Shown one piece after another: positions 17,415 through 27,378 of a stretch of DNA of 64,000 nt. Below the pieces are notes generated by a model. That model ran no database searches. It saw nothing but the letters and a program-made list of their open reading frames with translations, and was not told the origin of the DNA. The stretch covers positions 1,550,001-1,614,000 of the forward strand of contig LR590468.1 in assembly GCA_901472505.1 (NCBI GenBank). Direction: 5' to 3'. A program made the translations under genes and the position numbers. The DNA is from Proteus vulgaris (GTDB taxonomy: Bacteria; Pseudomonadota; Gammaproteobacteria; Enterobacterales; Enterobacteriaceae). The stretch's first letter is position 1, and each line of letters opens with the position of its first letter.

Positions 17415-18302
17415 TTACGCAGAATGAGTCTGTTTTAACGCATTCAGTGTTCGTAGTTTTTGCTCTTTAACCATATCAGGCTGAGCTTGCACTAATAGCG
17501 TATAAAGAAGATCTAACACAAAGAGCTGTGCGGTTTTTGTACCAATAGAGTCACCTTGCAGTTTTCCTTGTCGATTACCATTAATTAAATGGTGATCAGC
17601 ATACGCCATAATTTGTGAGCCTAGATTATGAGTCAATGCTATCGTACTCGCCCCTGCTTCTTTCGCCAATTTAAGGGCATGAACGGTTTCAGGAGAGTTA
17701 CCCGAGTGACTAATGCCAATAGCAACATCGCCGGGTTTTAGTAATGAGGCTTGCATATACATAAAGTGATTATTTGTAACCGCATCAACACGATGACCAA
17801 TTCGCATCAGTTTATTTTTTAGATCTTCTGCTGTAATTCCTGAAGAACCAACACCACAAATAAAAATATAGTTTGCGGATAATAAAGCATTTACAGCACC
17901 TTGAACTTGCTTCATATCGAGCAGATTCAATGTTTCTGATAGTACATTATTAATCGTTGCTTGAAGTTTTAAACCTATAGTATGGATATCGTCTTGATGA
18001 GTTACTTCTGCATCAAGGATCGGTGACTCTTCACTGTCTGACGTTGCCATTTCAATGGCCAAATCCATTTTAAAATCTTGAAACCCTTTATAACCCAATG
18101 TACGACAAAAACGCACAACCGTCGCTTCACCCGCTTTTGTCGCTTGTGAAAGTTGGGCAATAGAAAGTTGAGTAACCTCTGTAGGATGGAACAGGATATA
18201 GTCTGCAATACGCTGTGATACTCGCGTTAGACTATTTTTCATTGCACCTAACGTATCAAGTATTTTACCCGGCTTTAATCGGGTCGTTGCCTGTTCTGTC
18301 AT
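17415..18302 (-). CDS. MurR/RpiR-family regulator of sialic acid catabolism
   Basis: A 295-residue regulator from ATG 18302, which has AAGGA upstream; an upstream start at 18332 would add ten residues. The N-terminal RpiR helix-turn-helix (about 15-85) includes QATKAGEATVVRFCRTLGY; a SIS sugar-phosphate-binding domain (about 125-265) includes FICGVGSSGITAEDLKNKL and GISHSGNSPETV. In other bacteria RpiR-type NanR/SiaR proteins respond to ManNAc-6-P or GlcN-6-P and control nan genes; E. coli NanR is of the unrelated GntR type. Its position between nanQ and nanA supports this role. The ligand is inferred. Confidence 0.85.
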   Translation of the reverse strand: MTEQATTRLKPGKILDTLGAMKNSLTRVSQRIADYILFHPTEVTQLSIAQLSQATKAGEATVVRFCRTLGYKGFQDFKMDLAIEMATSDSEESPILDAEVTHQDDIHTIGLKLQATINNVLSETLNLLDMKQVQGAVNALLSANYIFICGVGSSGITAEDLKNKLMRIGHRVDAVTNNHFMYMQASLLKPGDVAIGISHSGNSPETVHALKLAKEAGASTIALTHNLGSQIMAYADHHLINGNRQGKLQGDSIGTKTAQLFVLDLLYTLLVQAQPDMVKEQKLRTLNALKQTHSA

Positions 18303-18414
18303 GGAGATTATCCTTGGTTGCAGAAGATACACGGAGGAAAAATTCTGCCAACAAGAGTACCAATTCCAACAGGTTAAAAAAAGCCTTGCTCATACAATAA
18401 TGTAATAATAAAAA

Positions 18415-18471
18415 CGCTTTATTCCTCAATGTCATCAGAATACAACTTACTGATACATCGGAAATAAAGCG
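18415..18471 (-). terminator. Candidate terminator between nanQ and the RpiR gene
   Basis: Inverted repeat CGCTTTATT / AATAAAGCG separated by about 40 bases; on the minus strand the second arm is followed by TTTTTATTATT. The loop is long, so this is a weaker call than the other terminators in the locus. Confidence 0.5.
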
Positions 18472-18490
18472 CTTAATAAAACAGTAATTG

Positions 18491-18967
<477 letters not shown>

Positions 18968-18977
18968 TTATTCCCTA

Positions 18978-20468
18978 TTAGTTTCCTGATGTTTCATTGT
19001 CATCTAATGAAACCTGTTTTGCTGATGCGAAAAGCGGTGCTGTAATTGTTCCTGCAATAACAACAGACATTGCGCCAATCACGCCGTAGAAGAAGAAATT
19101 AAGATCACTGCCATAGCGCGCTGCTAATACGGCAATAATACTGACGATGATCCCGACAACCGCACTACCTGCATTCGCGCGTTTAACAAAAATACCCAGC
19201 ATAAACAAACCTGTCATTGGGCCACCCATTAAACCAATCAGACTATTAAAGGCATCCCAAATTTCAGATTCATCGGATAAAACTAACCAAATTGCAGCTA
19301 AACTACTAAAGACACCAGCAACAATAATGACTAACCTTGCGACTTTCATTTTTTGTTCGGCACGGCGTTCAGATTTGCTTAAACGTGTATAAATATCAGA
19401 GTTAAAACAACTAGAGATACTGTTTAAACTACTCGAAATACTAGACTGAGCAGCAGCAAAAATAGCAGCAATAATTAATCCAGCAATCCCGACCGGCATT
19501 TCCGTCACAATAAACAGAGGTAGAATACCGCCAGTATTAAAGCCTTCAGGTAATAAATTAGGGTTTTGTTTGTAATACACAAACAAGGCAGATCCAATTG
19601 CAAAGAAGAAGATAGGAATAATCGCAACCAACTTGGCATTCGTGATCAGAGTACGCTTCGTTTCTTCAATAGAATCCGTCACAATATAACGCTGTACAAC
19701 ATCCTGACTTGCTGTAAATTGCTGAATATTAGCGAATAAAAATCCGATCATCAAAACAGGAATAGTGCTATCTGTCCAACTCCAACGGAATTGCGTCGTA
19801 GGAAAGAATTTATCGGCTTGGGATGTTGCAGTGAAAATTTCGCTAATTCCACCGTCAACTTTAAAGCAGATCATAATAAAAATAAGAACTGCACCACCTG
19901 AAAGTAATAACCCTTGAATAACGTCAGTCCAAATAACCCCTTCAATGCCACCCATCCAAGTATAAATAATACAGAGCAAACTAATCAGTACGATTAAGAC
20001 AACGGGGTCGATGCCCATAAATGGACGCAAAGCGAGTACAGTTAAATAAGTAATAATGGCCACGCGACCGATGTGGAATAACATAAATGAAAGGCTGGCA
20101 AATAAACGACTGCGTACATCAAAACGTGCTTCTAAATATTCATAAGCCGAGGTTATCTTTAACTTTCTAAAGAAAGGAATATAAAAATAAAAAACTAATG
20201 GCAAAATAGCAATAGCCAAATATTGCCCGATAATAAAAGTCCAGTCAGAAGTATAGGCTTTTGCCGGAATCGACATAAAAGTAATGGAACTTAAGGTGGT
20301 TGCAAAAACAGAAACCCCCGCAGCCCAACCAGGAACTCGACCACCTCCACGGAAATAATCATCCGCTGTTTTTTGGCGTTTAGAGAAATAAACACCCACG
20401 AGTAACATTGCTGCTAAATAACCAAACAGCACAGCATAGTTAATGAAACCAAAATCATGTAATTGCAT
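18978..20468 (-). CDS. siaT: SiaT, sodium-coupled sialic acid symporter
   Basis: A 496-residue sodium:solute symporter (SSS family) with about thirteen hydrophobic helices, including the early helix LVGVYFSKRQKTADDYFRGG and SSISSSLNSISSC, the latter in the region supplying Na2-site hydroxyls in the family. A Proteus mirabilis SSS sialate transporter, SiaT, has a solved structure, and this gene has the same family and context. It takes up N-acetylneuraminate with Na+ at the inner membrane, replacing the MFS NanT of E. coli. It lies between nanK and nanQ in one operon. Confidence 0.9.
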   Translation of the reverse strand: MQLHDFGFINYAVLFGYLAAMLLVGVYFSKRQKTADDYFRGGGRVPGWAAGVSVFATTLSSITFMSIPAKAYTSDWTFIIGQYLAIAILPLVFYFYIPFFRKLKITSAYEYLEARFDVRSRLFASLSFMLFHIGRVAIITYLTVLALRPFMGIDPVVLIVLISLLCIIYTWMGGIEGVIWTDVIQGLLLSGGAVLIFIMICFKVDGGISEIFTATSQADKFFPTTQFRWSWTDSTIPVLMIGFLFANIQQFTASQDVVQRYIVTDSIEETKRTLITNAKLVAIIPIFFFAIGSALFVYYKQNPNLLPEGFNTGGILPLFIVTEMPVGIAGLIIAAIFAAAQSSISSSLNSISSCFNSDIYTRLSKSERRAEQKMKVARLVIIVAGVFSSLAAIWLVLSDESEIWDAFNSLIGLMGGPMTGLFMLGIFVKRANAGSAVVGIIVSIIAVLAARYGSDLNFFFYGVIGAMSVVIAGTITAPLFASAKQVSLDDNETSGN

Positions 20469-20520
20469 TTTTTAGTCCTGCCATATGTAGGGTAAAAAGG
20501 TAAGTTTTACGACAGTTTTT

Positions 20521-21390
20521 TTATTGCTCTCTAGCCCAAAGGACAGCGCCCCAGAGCCCAGCATCATGATGATAGTGAGCCGATAATATCGGCACTTGTA
20601 ATGCAAGTGGTTGTTTTGTCTGGGCAGCTTGAACGAGTTCGATATATCCCTTTGCCAACCCGACACTTCCCCCAAGAACGACACAATCGGCATCCGTCGT
20701 TGCTTTAATATCTGTTACCAAATTTGCAATGGTGTTTGCTGAACGTTCAATAATTGATTTTGCTTGTGAATTTCCCTGATGAAAGGCAGCGAAAATCGCT
20801 TTTGCATCTTTCCCTGCAAGTTCTTCTGTCGCTTGCGTAGCAATGGCTCGACCTGAAGCCATTGCTTCAACACAGCCATAACGCCCACAACCACAAACAG
20901 GTCCATGTGGATCAGCAAGCGTGTGACCTAAATGACCAGCAATACCTCGCTTTCCTGTAAAGAGTTGTCCTTGTTGAATTACGCCACCACCAACCCCTGT
21001 TGATACAGTAATAAATGCCATATCAGAGATAGTTTCTCGACGATAATCATATTCAGCCCATGTAGCAGCTTGAGCATCATTGAGTAACCAACACGGTAAT
21101 CCCGTCAGCGCTACAAGCGTCTCTTTTAAAGGAAAATCTTTTAATCCACCCAAGTTATCTGGGTTCAATGCAGTCAAAATGCCATTACAAATAATCCCTG
21201 TTGATGCAACAGCAACACTATCTGCATAACCTTTTAGCGGTGTAGTAATAGCAACTAAAGCTTCATAAAGTTGCGTAGGTGATGCACTTGCTGGCGTAGT
21301 GATCTGAGTATGTTGTGTTAATTGATTATCTCGACTAATTAGAGCTGCCGAGATTTTTGTCCCTCCAATATCAATTGCTAATGTATTCAT
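20521..21390 (-). CDS. nanK: NanK, N-acetylmannosamine kinase
   Basis: A 289-residue ROK-family sugar kinase. The N-terminal phosphate motif [15 protein letters not shown], the catalytic aspartate in [13 protein letters not shown] and the zinc motif [18 protein letters not shown] are all present. It phosphorylates N-acetylmannosamine to ManNAc-6-P with ATP. Its ATG overlaps the nanE stop as ATGA, indicating translational coupling. The length equals that of E. coli NanK (about 291). Confidence 0.93.
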   Translation of the reverse strand: MNTLAIDIGGTKISAALISRDNQLTQHTQITTPASASPTQLYEALVAITTPLKGYADSVAVASTGIICNGILTALNPDNLGGLKDFPLKETLVALTGLPCWLLNDAQAATWAEYDYRRETISDMAFITVSTGVGGGVIQQGQLFTGKRGIAGHLGHTLADPHGPVCGCGRYGCVEAMASGRAIATQATEELAGKDAKAIFAAFHQGNSQAKSIIERSANTIANLVTDIKATTDADCVVLGGSVGLAKGYIELVQAAQTKQPLALQVPILSAHYHHDAGLWGAVLWAREQ

Positions 21391-22085
21391 TTATCTAACT
21401 CCTGTTGCCACTTTAATGCCTGAATAAACCAATCACAGACATGCTCAAGACGCGTTAATGCAGAACCGACTGTGACAGCCCAAGCACCGGCTTGCATTCC
21501 TCTTGCGGCTATCATTGGTGTGTTATAACGCCCTTCGGCAATCACTCGACATCCTTTTTCAGCCAATGCGGTGACTAGCTGTAAATCAGGCAATTTTGGT
21601 ATCTCACCACCGGTATAACCTGACATCGTTGAACCAATAAACTCTGTACCTAACTCTTGGCAATACATACCTTCATTAAAGGTGGCGCAATCTGCCATCG
21701 CTAATTTTCCCAAATGATGAATATGAGCTAATAATGTTTGTACAGGTACAGGACGAACACGATCAGTGCCATCAAATGCAATAATATCGGCGCCCGCATT
21801 AGCTAAGTCATCAATATCACTAAGCCATGGCGTGATCCTCACAGGGCTATCAGTTAAGTCGCGCTTTACGATGCCAATAATCGGCACATCAATAAGAGGA
21901 CGTGTTGCTCTTAAATTATCAATTCCTTCAATACGCACTGCGACTGCGCCCGCATTCACTGCGGCTTGAGCCATTGCAGCGACAATTTCAGGCTTATCCA
22001 TTGGACTATTATCAACAGGCTGACAAGACACAATTAATCCGCCTTTTTGTTGAATATCCTTTGTCATCTTTTCAATTAGCGCCAT
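21387..22085 (-). CDS. nanE: NanE, N-acetylmannosamine-6-phosphate 2-epimerase
   Basis: A 232-residue TIM-barrel epimerase from ATG 22085; this start aligns exactly with the E. coli N-terminus. An in-frame GTG at 22097 with AGAAGAG upstream is an alternative. Motifs include [33 protein letters not shown] and [12 protein letters not shown] with conserved catalytic residues (Lys in IVKRD, Glu in AEGRY). It converts ManNAc-6-P to GlcNAc-6-P, which NagA and NagB elsewhere would finish. First gene of the nanE-nanK-siaT-nanQ operon, with nan operators and a CRP-like site upstream. Confidence 0.93.
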   Translation of the reverse strand: MALIEKMTKDIQQKGGLIVSCQPVDNSPMDKPEIVAAMAQAAVNAGAVAVRIEGIDNLRATRPLIDVPIIGIVKRDLTDSPVRITPWLSDIDDLANAGADIIAFDGTDRVRPVPVQTLLAHIHHLGKLAMADCATFNEGMYCQELGTEFIGSTMSGYTGGEIPKLPDLQLVTALAEKGCRVIAEGRYNTPMIAARGMQAGAWAVTVGSALTRLEHVCDWFIQALKWQQELDK

Positions 22086-22111
22086 TTTTGAACCCACTGT
22101 TCTCTTCTTTT

Positions 22112-22154
22112 GGAATGTAACTCCAAATTATATTATTTTACGGAGTTTAATTTC
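22112..22154. promoter_or_regulatory. Paired nan operators upstream of nanE
   Basis: GGAATGTAACTCC (22112-22124) and GGAGTTTAATTTC (22142-22154) are facing copies of one motif, giving ACTCC-N17-GGAGT. The same arrangement with identical spacing recurs upstream of nanM at 24280-24306, with TATATT/TATAAT-like promoter sequence between the arms. Probable site of the RpiR-type regulator. Confidence 0.7.
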
Positions 22155-22175
22155 TCAATCAAAAAAACAGTAATT

Positions 22176-22191
22176 TGTGAAGAAGATCAAA
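22176..22191. promoter_or_regulatory. CRP-like site upstream of nanE
   Basis: TGTGA-N6-TCAAA, one base from the CRP consensus TGTGA-N6-TCACA in the first arm and a partial second arm. A matching site occurs in the nanM upstream region at the same distance from the operator, arguing that both are real. Confidence 0.65.
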
Positions 22192-22240
22192 CAATAACCA
22201 ACGTAACGCAACTAATTGATAAATAGATAAAATAAAAATA

Positions 22241-22262
22241 GAGTGATGTTTCCATCACTCTT
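22241..22262 (-). terminator. Terminator after the nanC-like porin gene
   Basis: Stem GAGTGATG / CATCACTC with a four-base loop; the minus strand continues into TATTTTTATTTTAT. It separates the nanM-nanC transcript from the nanE promoter. Confidence 0.8.
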
Positions 22263-22289
22263 CTTGTTTTTTATTCTGTTTTACTTAAA

Positions 22290-22985
22290 TTAGAAATGAA
22301 ATTGTAATCCAACTCGATACCGTGTCTGACGATCATCACTGAAAGGACTTACAGCCATGTTGCCAACTTCAATATAAGGTGTGAAAGCACTATTGATTTG
22401 ATAAGAAAAAGCAACATTATGTTCGTAATTACGTTTTTTATTATCGTATTTTATGGCATCGCTATACATTTGAGTGTAATCATATTCCACTTTAAATTTG
22501 TTATATTTATAACCTATAAAACCATCCAAACGATTTGTTTTTTCATCATCAACACCTTGTTTTGTTTTACGGGCATAATCAAAACGATAACGTCCTGCAA
22601 TATATAAACCATTATCGAAGTTATATTGTGCTTTTAAATAAGGTTTATATATAGAAGTATCTGTTACGGTTTCAAAAATAAGACCAGGCTGTAATGTAAT
22701 ATTATTATTTAGCTTATAGTTATAACTTAATCCCATTTCAATGGCATTATTAACAACATCACTAAATAATTTATCTTTTTCACCGTCAACACCACCCGAT
22801 TTAACGCTAGCATCAATATAAAAACCAACACCATTTGAAAAAGAGTGAATAAATGCAATTCTATCTTTATTAATTCTCGTAGAATCTGCATATTCATGAC
22901 GAAAGTCTAATGTAGTCGCGTATAATTGAGATGACATTAATAAAGTACAGCATGCCAATAAAATTTTTTTCTTTTTATTTGCCAT
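22290..22985 (-). CDS. nanC: KdgM/NanC-family outer membrane porin
   Basis: A 231-residue protein with a signal peptide ending SSQLYA and then a chain of amphipathic beta strands ending in the C-terminal aromatic residues RVGLQFHF, the usual signature of outer-membrane beta barrels. The start LDFRHEYADSTR resembles KdgM-family monomeric 12-stranded porins, which includes NanC, the sialic acid channel. Position directly after nanM and inside the sialate locus supports sialic acid entry. The symbol is inferred from context; other KdgM-like porins carry oligogalacturonates. Confidence 0.8.
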   Translation of the reverse strand: MANKKKKILLACCTLLMSSQLYATTLDFRHEYADSTRINKDRIAFIHSFSNGVGFYIDASVKSGGVDGEKDKLFSDVVNNAIEMGLSYNYKLNNNITLQPGLIFETVTDTSIYKPYLKAQYNFDNGLYIAGRYRFDYARKTKQGVDDEKTNRLDGFIGYKYNKFKVEYDYTQMYSDAIKYDNKKRNYEHNVAFSYQINSAFTPYIEVGNMAVSPFSDDRQTRYRVGLQFHF

Positions 22986-23003
22986 AATATTTACCTAAAT
23001 AGG

Positions 23004-23031
23004 TAGATCCCCTGGTTTAATCAGGGAGATC
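23004..23031 (-). other. Intercistronic hairpin between nanM and nanC
   Basis: An imperfect inverted repeat AGATCCCCTG / CAGGGAGATCT with a short loop and no T run. It may stabilise or process the transcript rather than terminate it. Confidence 0.4.
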
Positions 23032-23064
23032 TTAATGAATTATTTTAATGTGTAGAGAAAAAGA

Positions 23065-24221
23065 TTATTCAATAATTAATTGTTTATCTTTCATGGTTAA
23101 AGTAATAACCGAATTAACAGCCTCACCTTTATTTGTTTCACCTCCAATTAAATAAAGTGAATTATCATGTGAAATAGTGACACCATAACCAAGAGGGAGA
23201 GGTAATTCACCAATGACTTTCCATTGATTATTAACAAAGCCATAAATTTCTTTATGCCATGTCTTTTCTAACCCTTGATGAGCAAAATAATGTTGCTGTG
23301 CATAGTTTGCCTGAGCACCCGGAAAGTTAGCACCACCAGCAACAAGTAAGGTGTGCATGCTGTAACCTGCAAATGCTCCCGCTAAACCATCTTGTTGCTG
23401 ATTAGGCGCAGGATCAGGTAATTTCTGGGTAATAAAATTCCATTGTAATTGATTGTTTTTTAAAATAGCTGTTTTGTACTTCACTAGTACGTAATCCTGG
23501 TTTTATTTCACCATTGATTAAGGTGATTTTATGACCATCAGAAGCTAATGCAGAACCTGCTGTTCCATTAAATGGCATAACACCAAATAATCGCCATTGA
23601 TTATTTTCAGCGTTATACTCCATTATATTTCTGTTAAAAAAATAACCTTCTGCGGTTTATTAAAATAATCACTGATGACTTTTTTATTCTCAGATTTATT
23701 CGCTTTAGTACGATCTAGATCAACAAAATAACCATCAAATATTTGTTGATTAACACCGCCAAGAATAATAGCCTGCTCGTTATTAATATTAACGCCCGCA
23801 TGTCCCACTAATCCATAAGGCGCTCGTGTATTTACCTTTTCCCATTTGTTTCTTGTGGTAAATAACGATAAACATCTGTAAGCGCACTGATTGTTGCGCT
23901 ATTTTCATTTTCTTTTCCTGCACCCCCGAAAACATAAATATTATTATTTAATTCCAGAGCAATAGCCTGGTCTCTTTGTGTTCCAGGAAAATCTGCTATT
24001 TTTTCCCATTGTTTTATCGCACCATTGAGATCAAGCTTATACCATGACTTTCCCGCTGTACCTAAACCAACATAAATAACATTTTTACTGATTGCCCCAG
24101 CCCCACTTTTAAATGTTACAGGTAAATTGGGGAGTTTCTCTGCAAAGCTAGTAGATGTGAATATTGCCGACACTAGCATTACAGAAAGACAGGAGTAAGA
24201 TATTTTCTTTATTCTGTTCAT
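23065..24221 (-). pseudogene. nanM: NanM, kelch-repeat N-acetylneuraminate mutarotase, with three frameshifts
   Basis: Four consecutive frames (24221-23832, 23808-23623, 23623-23414, 23484-23065) together encode one periplasmic kelch-propeller protein of about 385 residues, near E. coli NanM (368). There is a signal peptide ending TSFA and kelch-type segments NIYVFGGAG, AIILGGVNQQIFDGYF, GEIKPGLRT and LYLIGGETNKGEAV. NanM speeds sialic acid mutarotation in the periplasm. The shifts are: one base missing at the TTT of 23845-23847, one missing at the GG of 23654-23655, and one extra (or two missing) near 23490. Either a real pseudogene or indel errors; the preserved codons favour recent or artefactual damage. 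Confidence 0.85.
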
Positions 24222-24279
24222 ACTTATTAGCTCTTATTATGATCATCAAGTAGGGTATTTTTCTTGTGCCTTAAATATC

Positions 24280-24349
24280 ACTCCAATATATAATTATTTT
24301 CGGAGTTAAACTTCAAATCGATCTTTTCTGAATTGTGAAGATGATCAAA
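24280..24349. promoter_or_regulatory. nan operator pair and CRP-like site upstream of nanM
   Basis: ACTCC (24280-24284) and GGAGTTAAACTTC (24302-24314) repeat the nanE arrangement with the same spacing; the latter is the closest copy to a perfect palindrome. A CRP-like TGTGA-N6-TCAAA follows at 24334-24349. Together they look like the nanM-nanC promoter region. Confidence 0.7.
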
Positions 24350-24518
24350 ATGTCTATTTTTTAATCTTATTTTTTTACATCTGACTTTAAATCAAATTTG
24401 AGAATAAAAATCTAAAAATAGAATAAAAAACAGCCACAATAAATTATTTTTGGGGTTTTATGCAGAATATAATGTTACTTATTTTTAAGTAAAAAAGTTT
24501 CATAATAAAGGTATTAAT

Positions 24519-24531
24519 GGAGTTTTACTTC
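24519..24531. promoter_or_regulatory. Additional nan-type operator copy
   Basis: GGAGTTTTACTTC lies about 300 bases upstream of the nanM start, one to two bases from the other copies. It might act as a remote operator or serve an unseen transcript. The rest of 24350-24740 shows no gene that I can support. Confidence 0.45.
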
Positions 24532-24739
24532 AAGAGGCTTTTTTATCGGCTTTATACCCATTTTCACCTTGTGTTAATTAAAAAATGAGTTATTTATTAA
24601 TACGATGTAAATCAAACTAATTTGTTATTTTTTCCTCGTCGTAATCACCTATGTCATTTTAATAGTCGTGGCTCGTGATGTCCGAAAGGTGCTGAGAAAG
24701 AAAATTAAACTAAAAGTTATACCTTCCTGATTTATATGA

Positions 24740-24770
24740 GACAAAAATGGAGACTTAATCGTCTCCATTT
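24740..24770 (-). terminator. Terminator after fdhF
   Basis: A 10-bp stem AAATGGAGAC / GTCTCCATTT with a six-base loop, followed on the minus strand by TTGTC. It lies 23 bases beyond the fdhF stop. Confidence 0.75.
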
Positions 24771-24792
24771 CTATTTTTAATCAACACTCAGC

Positions 24793-26961
24793 TTAATGGG
24801 GCGCTTTTTTTGCCTGCTCCACTAAGTTAATTAAACGACTTCTCATCGTGTGATAATGTTGAGCAACTTGGCTTTCTGCCCATTTCTGATCGTCAATTTT
24901 TATCACTTTAGCTGCACAATATTTTGTTTCCGGTGTTTTTGAAACTGGATCAAGATTATCTTGAGTCAGTTCATTACATGCGCCAATCCACCATTGATAA
25001 GTCATATAAATCGCTTGCTTATTGATTGTCTCATTCACATGACAACGCGACATCACTTTGCCTCGACGTGATCCAACCCAAACAATATCTTGATCACGGA
25101 TCCCAGCGGCTTTAGCAATATCAGGGTGAATTTGAACATAACCAGGTTCATCTGCAAGTGATGCTAATGCTTTACAATTACCAGTCATAGAGCGACAAGA
25201 ATAATGCCCCACCTCACGCACTGTAGATAAAATCATTGGATAATCAGCATCGGGTACTTCAGCCGGCGCCCGCCATGGCGTAGCAAATAACTGTCCTTTA
25301 CCAGAGAGTGTAGTGAATTGATTACCTGAATATAAATAAGGCGTACCTGGATGGTCAATATCCGTGCAAGGCCATTGAATATGCGCTAAACCTGCCAATT
25401 TTTCATAAGTAGCACCAAAGAACAGCGGGCACAATGCTCTAACTTCATTCCAAATCGCTTCGTTATTCTCATAAGACATCGGGTAGCCCATTTCAGTAGC
25501 TAATAAGCTGATAATTTCCCAGTCACGTTTTACATTACCTCGCGCATCAATCGCTTTTTCAAAACGCTGAAAACCTCTATCCGCACAAGTATAAATACCT
25601 GCATGTTCACCCCAACTGGTTGAGGGTAAAATCACATCAGCACGCTCGGCAGTTTTAGTCATAAAGATATCTTGAACTACAACAAAATCGAGAGCCTCAA
25701 AACCTTTTCTCACTAAGCCTAAATCAGCTTCTGTTTGAAGCGGATCTTCACCCATGATGTAGTAGGCTTTTACTTTACCTTCAATGGCTAAATGTGGTAC
25801 TTCAGTAATGCGATATCCCACTTCAGGATCGAGTTGTTCAACAGGAATATTCCAGGCTTGTGCAAATTTCTGACGCACATTTTCGTCAGCCACATATTGA
25901 TATCCCGGGAACATATTTGGTAAAACCCCCATATCACAAGCCCCTTGAACATTATTTTGTCCACGAACAGGGGCAACACCGACATGTGGCTTACCTAAAT
26001 TACCCGTTAGTAATGCAAGACCTGACAAACCTTTGACCACATCAACCGCTTGACCAAATTGCGTTACCCCCATGCCCCACATAATGGTGGCTGTTTTAGC
26101 ATTAGCATAAGTACGCATCGCCTTACGGATTTCAATAGCAGGAATACCGACAATATCTTGTACCGCTTCTGGACTATAGTCGGCGAGTTGTTTTTTATAT
26201 TCATCGAAACCTTCGGTATAGCGACTAACATAATCTTTATCATAAAGATTTTCATCAATTAGCGTATACGCAAATGCATTAACTAACGCCATATTTGTAC
26301 CGTTTTTTAAGGGTAAATATTGATTAGCAATTTTAGCGGTTTCAATTTTACGAGGATCACAAACAATGATTTTGGCACCTTTTTGTTTCGCTTTAACAAC
26401 TCGACGCGCCACAATAGGATGAGAATCAGCACAGTTATAACCAAAAACTAATAAGCAATCTGAATCTTCAATATCGGCAATAGAGTTACTCATTGCCCCA
26501 TTGCCCAACGTTTCTTGTAAACCAGCAACAGAAGGCCCATGGCAAACACGGGCACAACAATCGACATTATTATTACCTAATACGGCACGAACAAATTTTT
26601 GCATTACAAAGTTGGTTTCATTCCCCGTACCACGAGAAGATCCCGTACACATGATGGATTTAGCGCCGTATTTTTCTTTTATTTCCAATAATTTTTTTGC
26701 TGTAAATTGAATCGCTTCATTCCAACTCACTATTTCAAAATCAGCCCCTTTTTGTCGGCGGATCATGGGTTCATGAATTCGAGCTGTCAGCAGTTTATTG
26801 TCGTTAAGAAAATCCCAACCATAGAGCCCTTTTAAACAAAGTTCCCCTTGATTGGTGACACCATTAGCACCTTCCGCTTTGATGATGCGACCATTTTCAA
26901 CACAGAGATTAATTTTGCAGCCAGCGCCACAATAAGGACAGACGGAGTTGATTTTGTTCAT
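24793..26961 (-). CDS. fdhF: Formate dehydrogenase H-type catalytic subunit, cysteine form
   Basis: A 722-residue molybdopterin oxidoreductase without a twin-arginine signal, thus cytoplasmic. The N-terminal [4Fe-4S] motif is CPYCGAGC with a later cysteine in GELCLKG. At the active-site position it reads ARVCHGPSVAG; E. coli FdhF has selenocysteine there, encoded by UGA, whereas here the codon is TGC. Later segments (GMGVTQF, GQNNVQGACDMG, QDIFMTKTA, STSWGEH, REVGHYSCRSMTGNC) match FdhF throughout. It oxidises formate to CO2, normally with a hydrogenase-3/4 partner; none is in the window. A sigma-54-like promoter lies upstream, as for E. coli fdhF. Confidence 0.92.
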   Translation of the reverse strand: MNKINSVCPYCGAGCKINLCVENGRIIKAEGANGVTNQGELCLKGLYGWDFLNDNKLLTARIHEPMIRRQKGADFEIVSWNEAIQFTAKKLLEIKEKYGAKSIMCTGSSRGTGNETNFVMQKFVRAVLGNNNVDCCARVCHGPSVAGLQETLGNGAMSNSIADIEDSDCLLVFGYNCADSHPIVARRVVKAKQKGAKIIVCDPRKIETAKIANQYLPLKNGTNMALVNAFAYTLIDENLYDKDYVSRYTEGFDEYKKQLADYSPEAVQDIVGIPAIEIRKAMRTYANAKTATIMWGMGVTQFGQAVDVVKGLSGLALLTGNLGKPHVGVAPVRGQNNVQGACDMGVLPNMFPGYQYVADENVRQKFAQAWNIPVEQLDPEVGYRITEVPHLAIEGKVKAYYIMGEDPLQTEADLGLVRKGFEALDFVVVQDIFMTKTAERADVILPSTSWGEHAGIYTCADRGFQRFEKAIDARGNVKRDWEIISLLATEMGYPMSYENNEAIWNEVRALCPLFFGATYEKLAGLAHIQWPCTDIDHPGTPYLYSGNQFTTLSGKGQLFATPWRAPAEVPDADYPMILSTVREVGHYSCRSMTGNCKALASLADEPGYVQIHPDIAKAAGIRDQDIVWVGSRRGKVMSRCHVNETINKQAIYMTYQWWIGACNELTQDNLDPVSKTPETKYCAAKVIKIDDQKWAESQVAQHYHTMRSRLINLVEQAKKAPH

Positions 26962-27017
26962 TTGATATCCTTTCCCCTAACTAGGGAGTAAAAGAGTCAT
27001 AAAGAACATTCAACTAA

Positions 27018-27032
27018 GCAGGAATTATGCCA
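27018..27032 (-). promoter_or_regulatory. Sigma-54-type promoter of fdhF
   Basis: Read on the minus strand, TGGCATAATTCCTGC has GG and GC separated by ten bases, the -24/-12 layout. It lies 57-71 bases before the fdhF start. FhlA would be the expected activator; I could not identify a convincing enhancer. Confidence 0.65.
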
Positions 27033-27327
27033 ATTAATTTTTAACAATATAATCAACAAGATATAAAAACGAAATAACATTTTATAATCGTTTCGACATT
27101 TTTGCCGATACTCACCTTACACAAATAAGGTTAACACCATAACTTATTATGATTTCTATCATTGGCATCAGAAAAACATTTATGAATAAAAATTAACATC
27201 AAGTTCTAACAAAATTTATTTCTTTAGTTTGAATTTATGATATAAATAAGAAATACGCATTTTTAAAAACAATATTTCATATTGTATTGCGATTATATCC
27301 ATTTCAATAAAGAGCAAAAAGGTGAAT

Positions 27328-27378
27328 ATGAACACCAATAATCGACTCCTAGGCCTAAACCTACTACTCCTTCATTAG
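27328..27378 (+). CDS. Leucine-rich 16-residue leader peptide
   Basis: A 16-codon ORF encoding MNTNNRLLGLNLLLLH sits behind AAAAAGGTGA. Seven of 16 residues are leucine, four of them written with the rare codon CTA. Its stop codon overlaps the first arm of a GGTGGC/GCCACC secondary structure that competes with the downstream terminator. This is the layout of amino-acid attenuators such as leuL. The downstream gene is an amino-acid transporter of the NSS family. Too short for ORF callers, but the codon pattern makes chance unlikely. Confidence 0.8.
   Translation: MNTNNRLLGLNLLLLH

Noticed and set aside
24590..24735. Possible TPP riboswitch because of GTCCGAAAGGTGCTGAGA
   Set aside because: The 3' core GGATAATGCCAGCG is missing and no thiamine gene follows on the plus strand.
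26500..26560. Selenocysteine codon and SECIS element in fdhF
   Set aside because: The codon at the active-site position is TGC, not TGA, and the frame is open without recoding.
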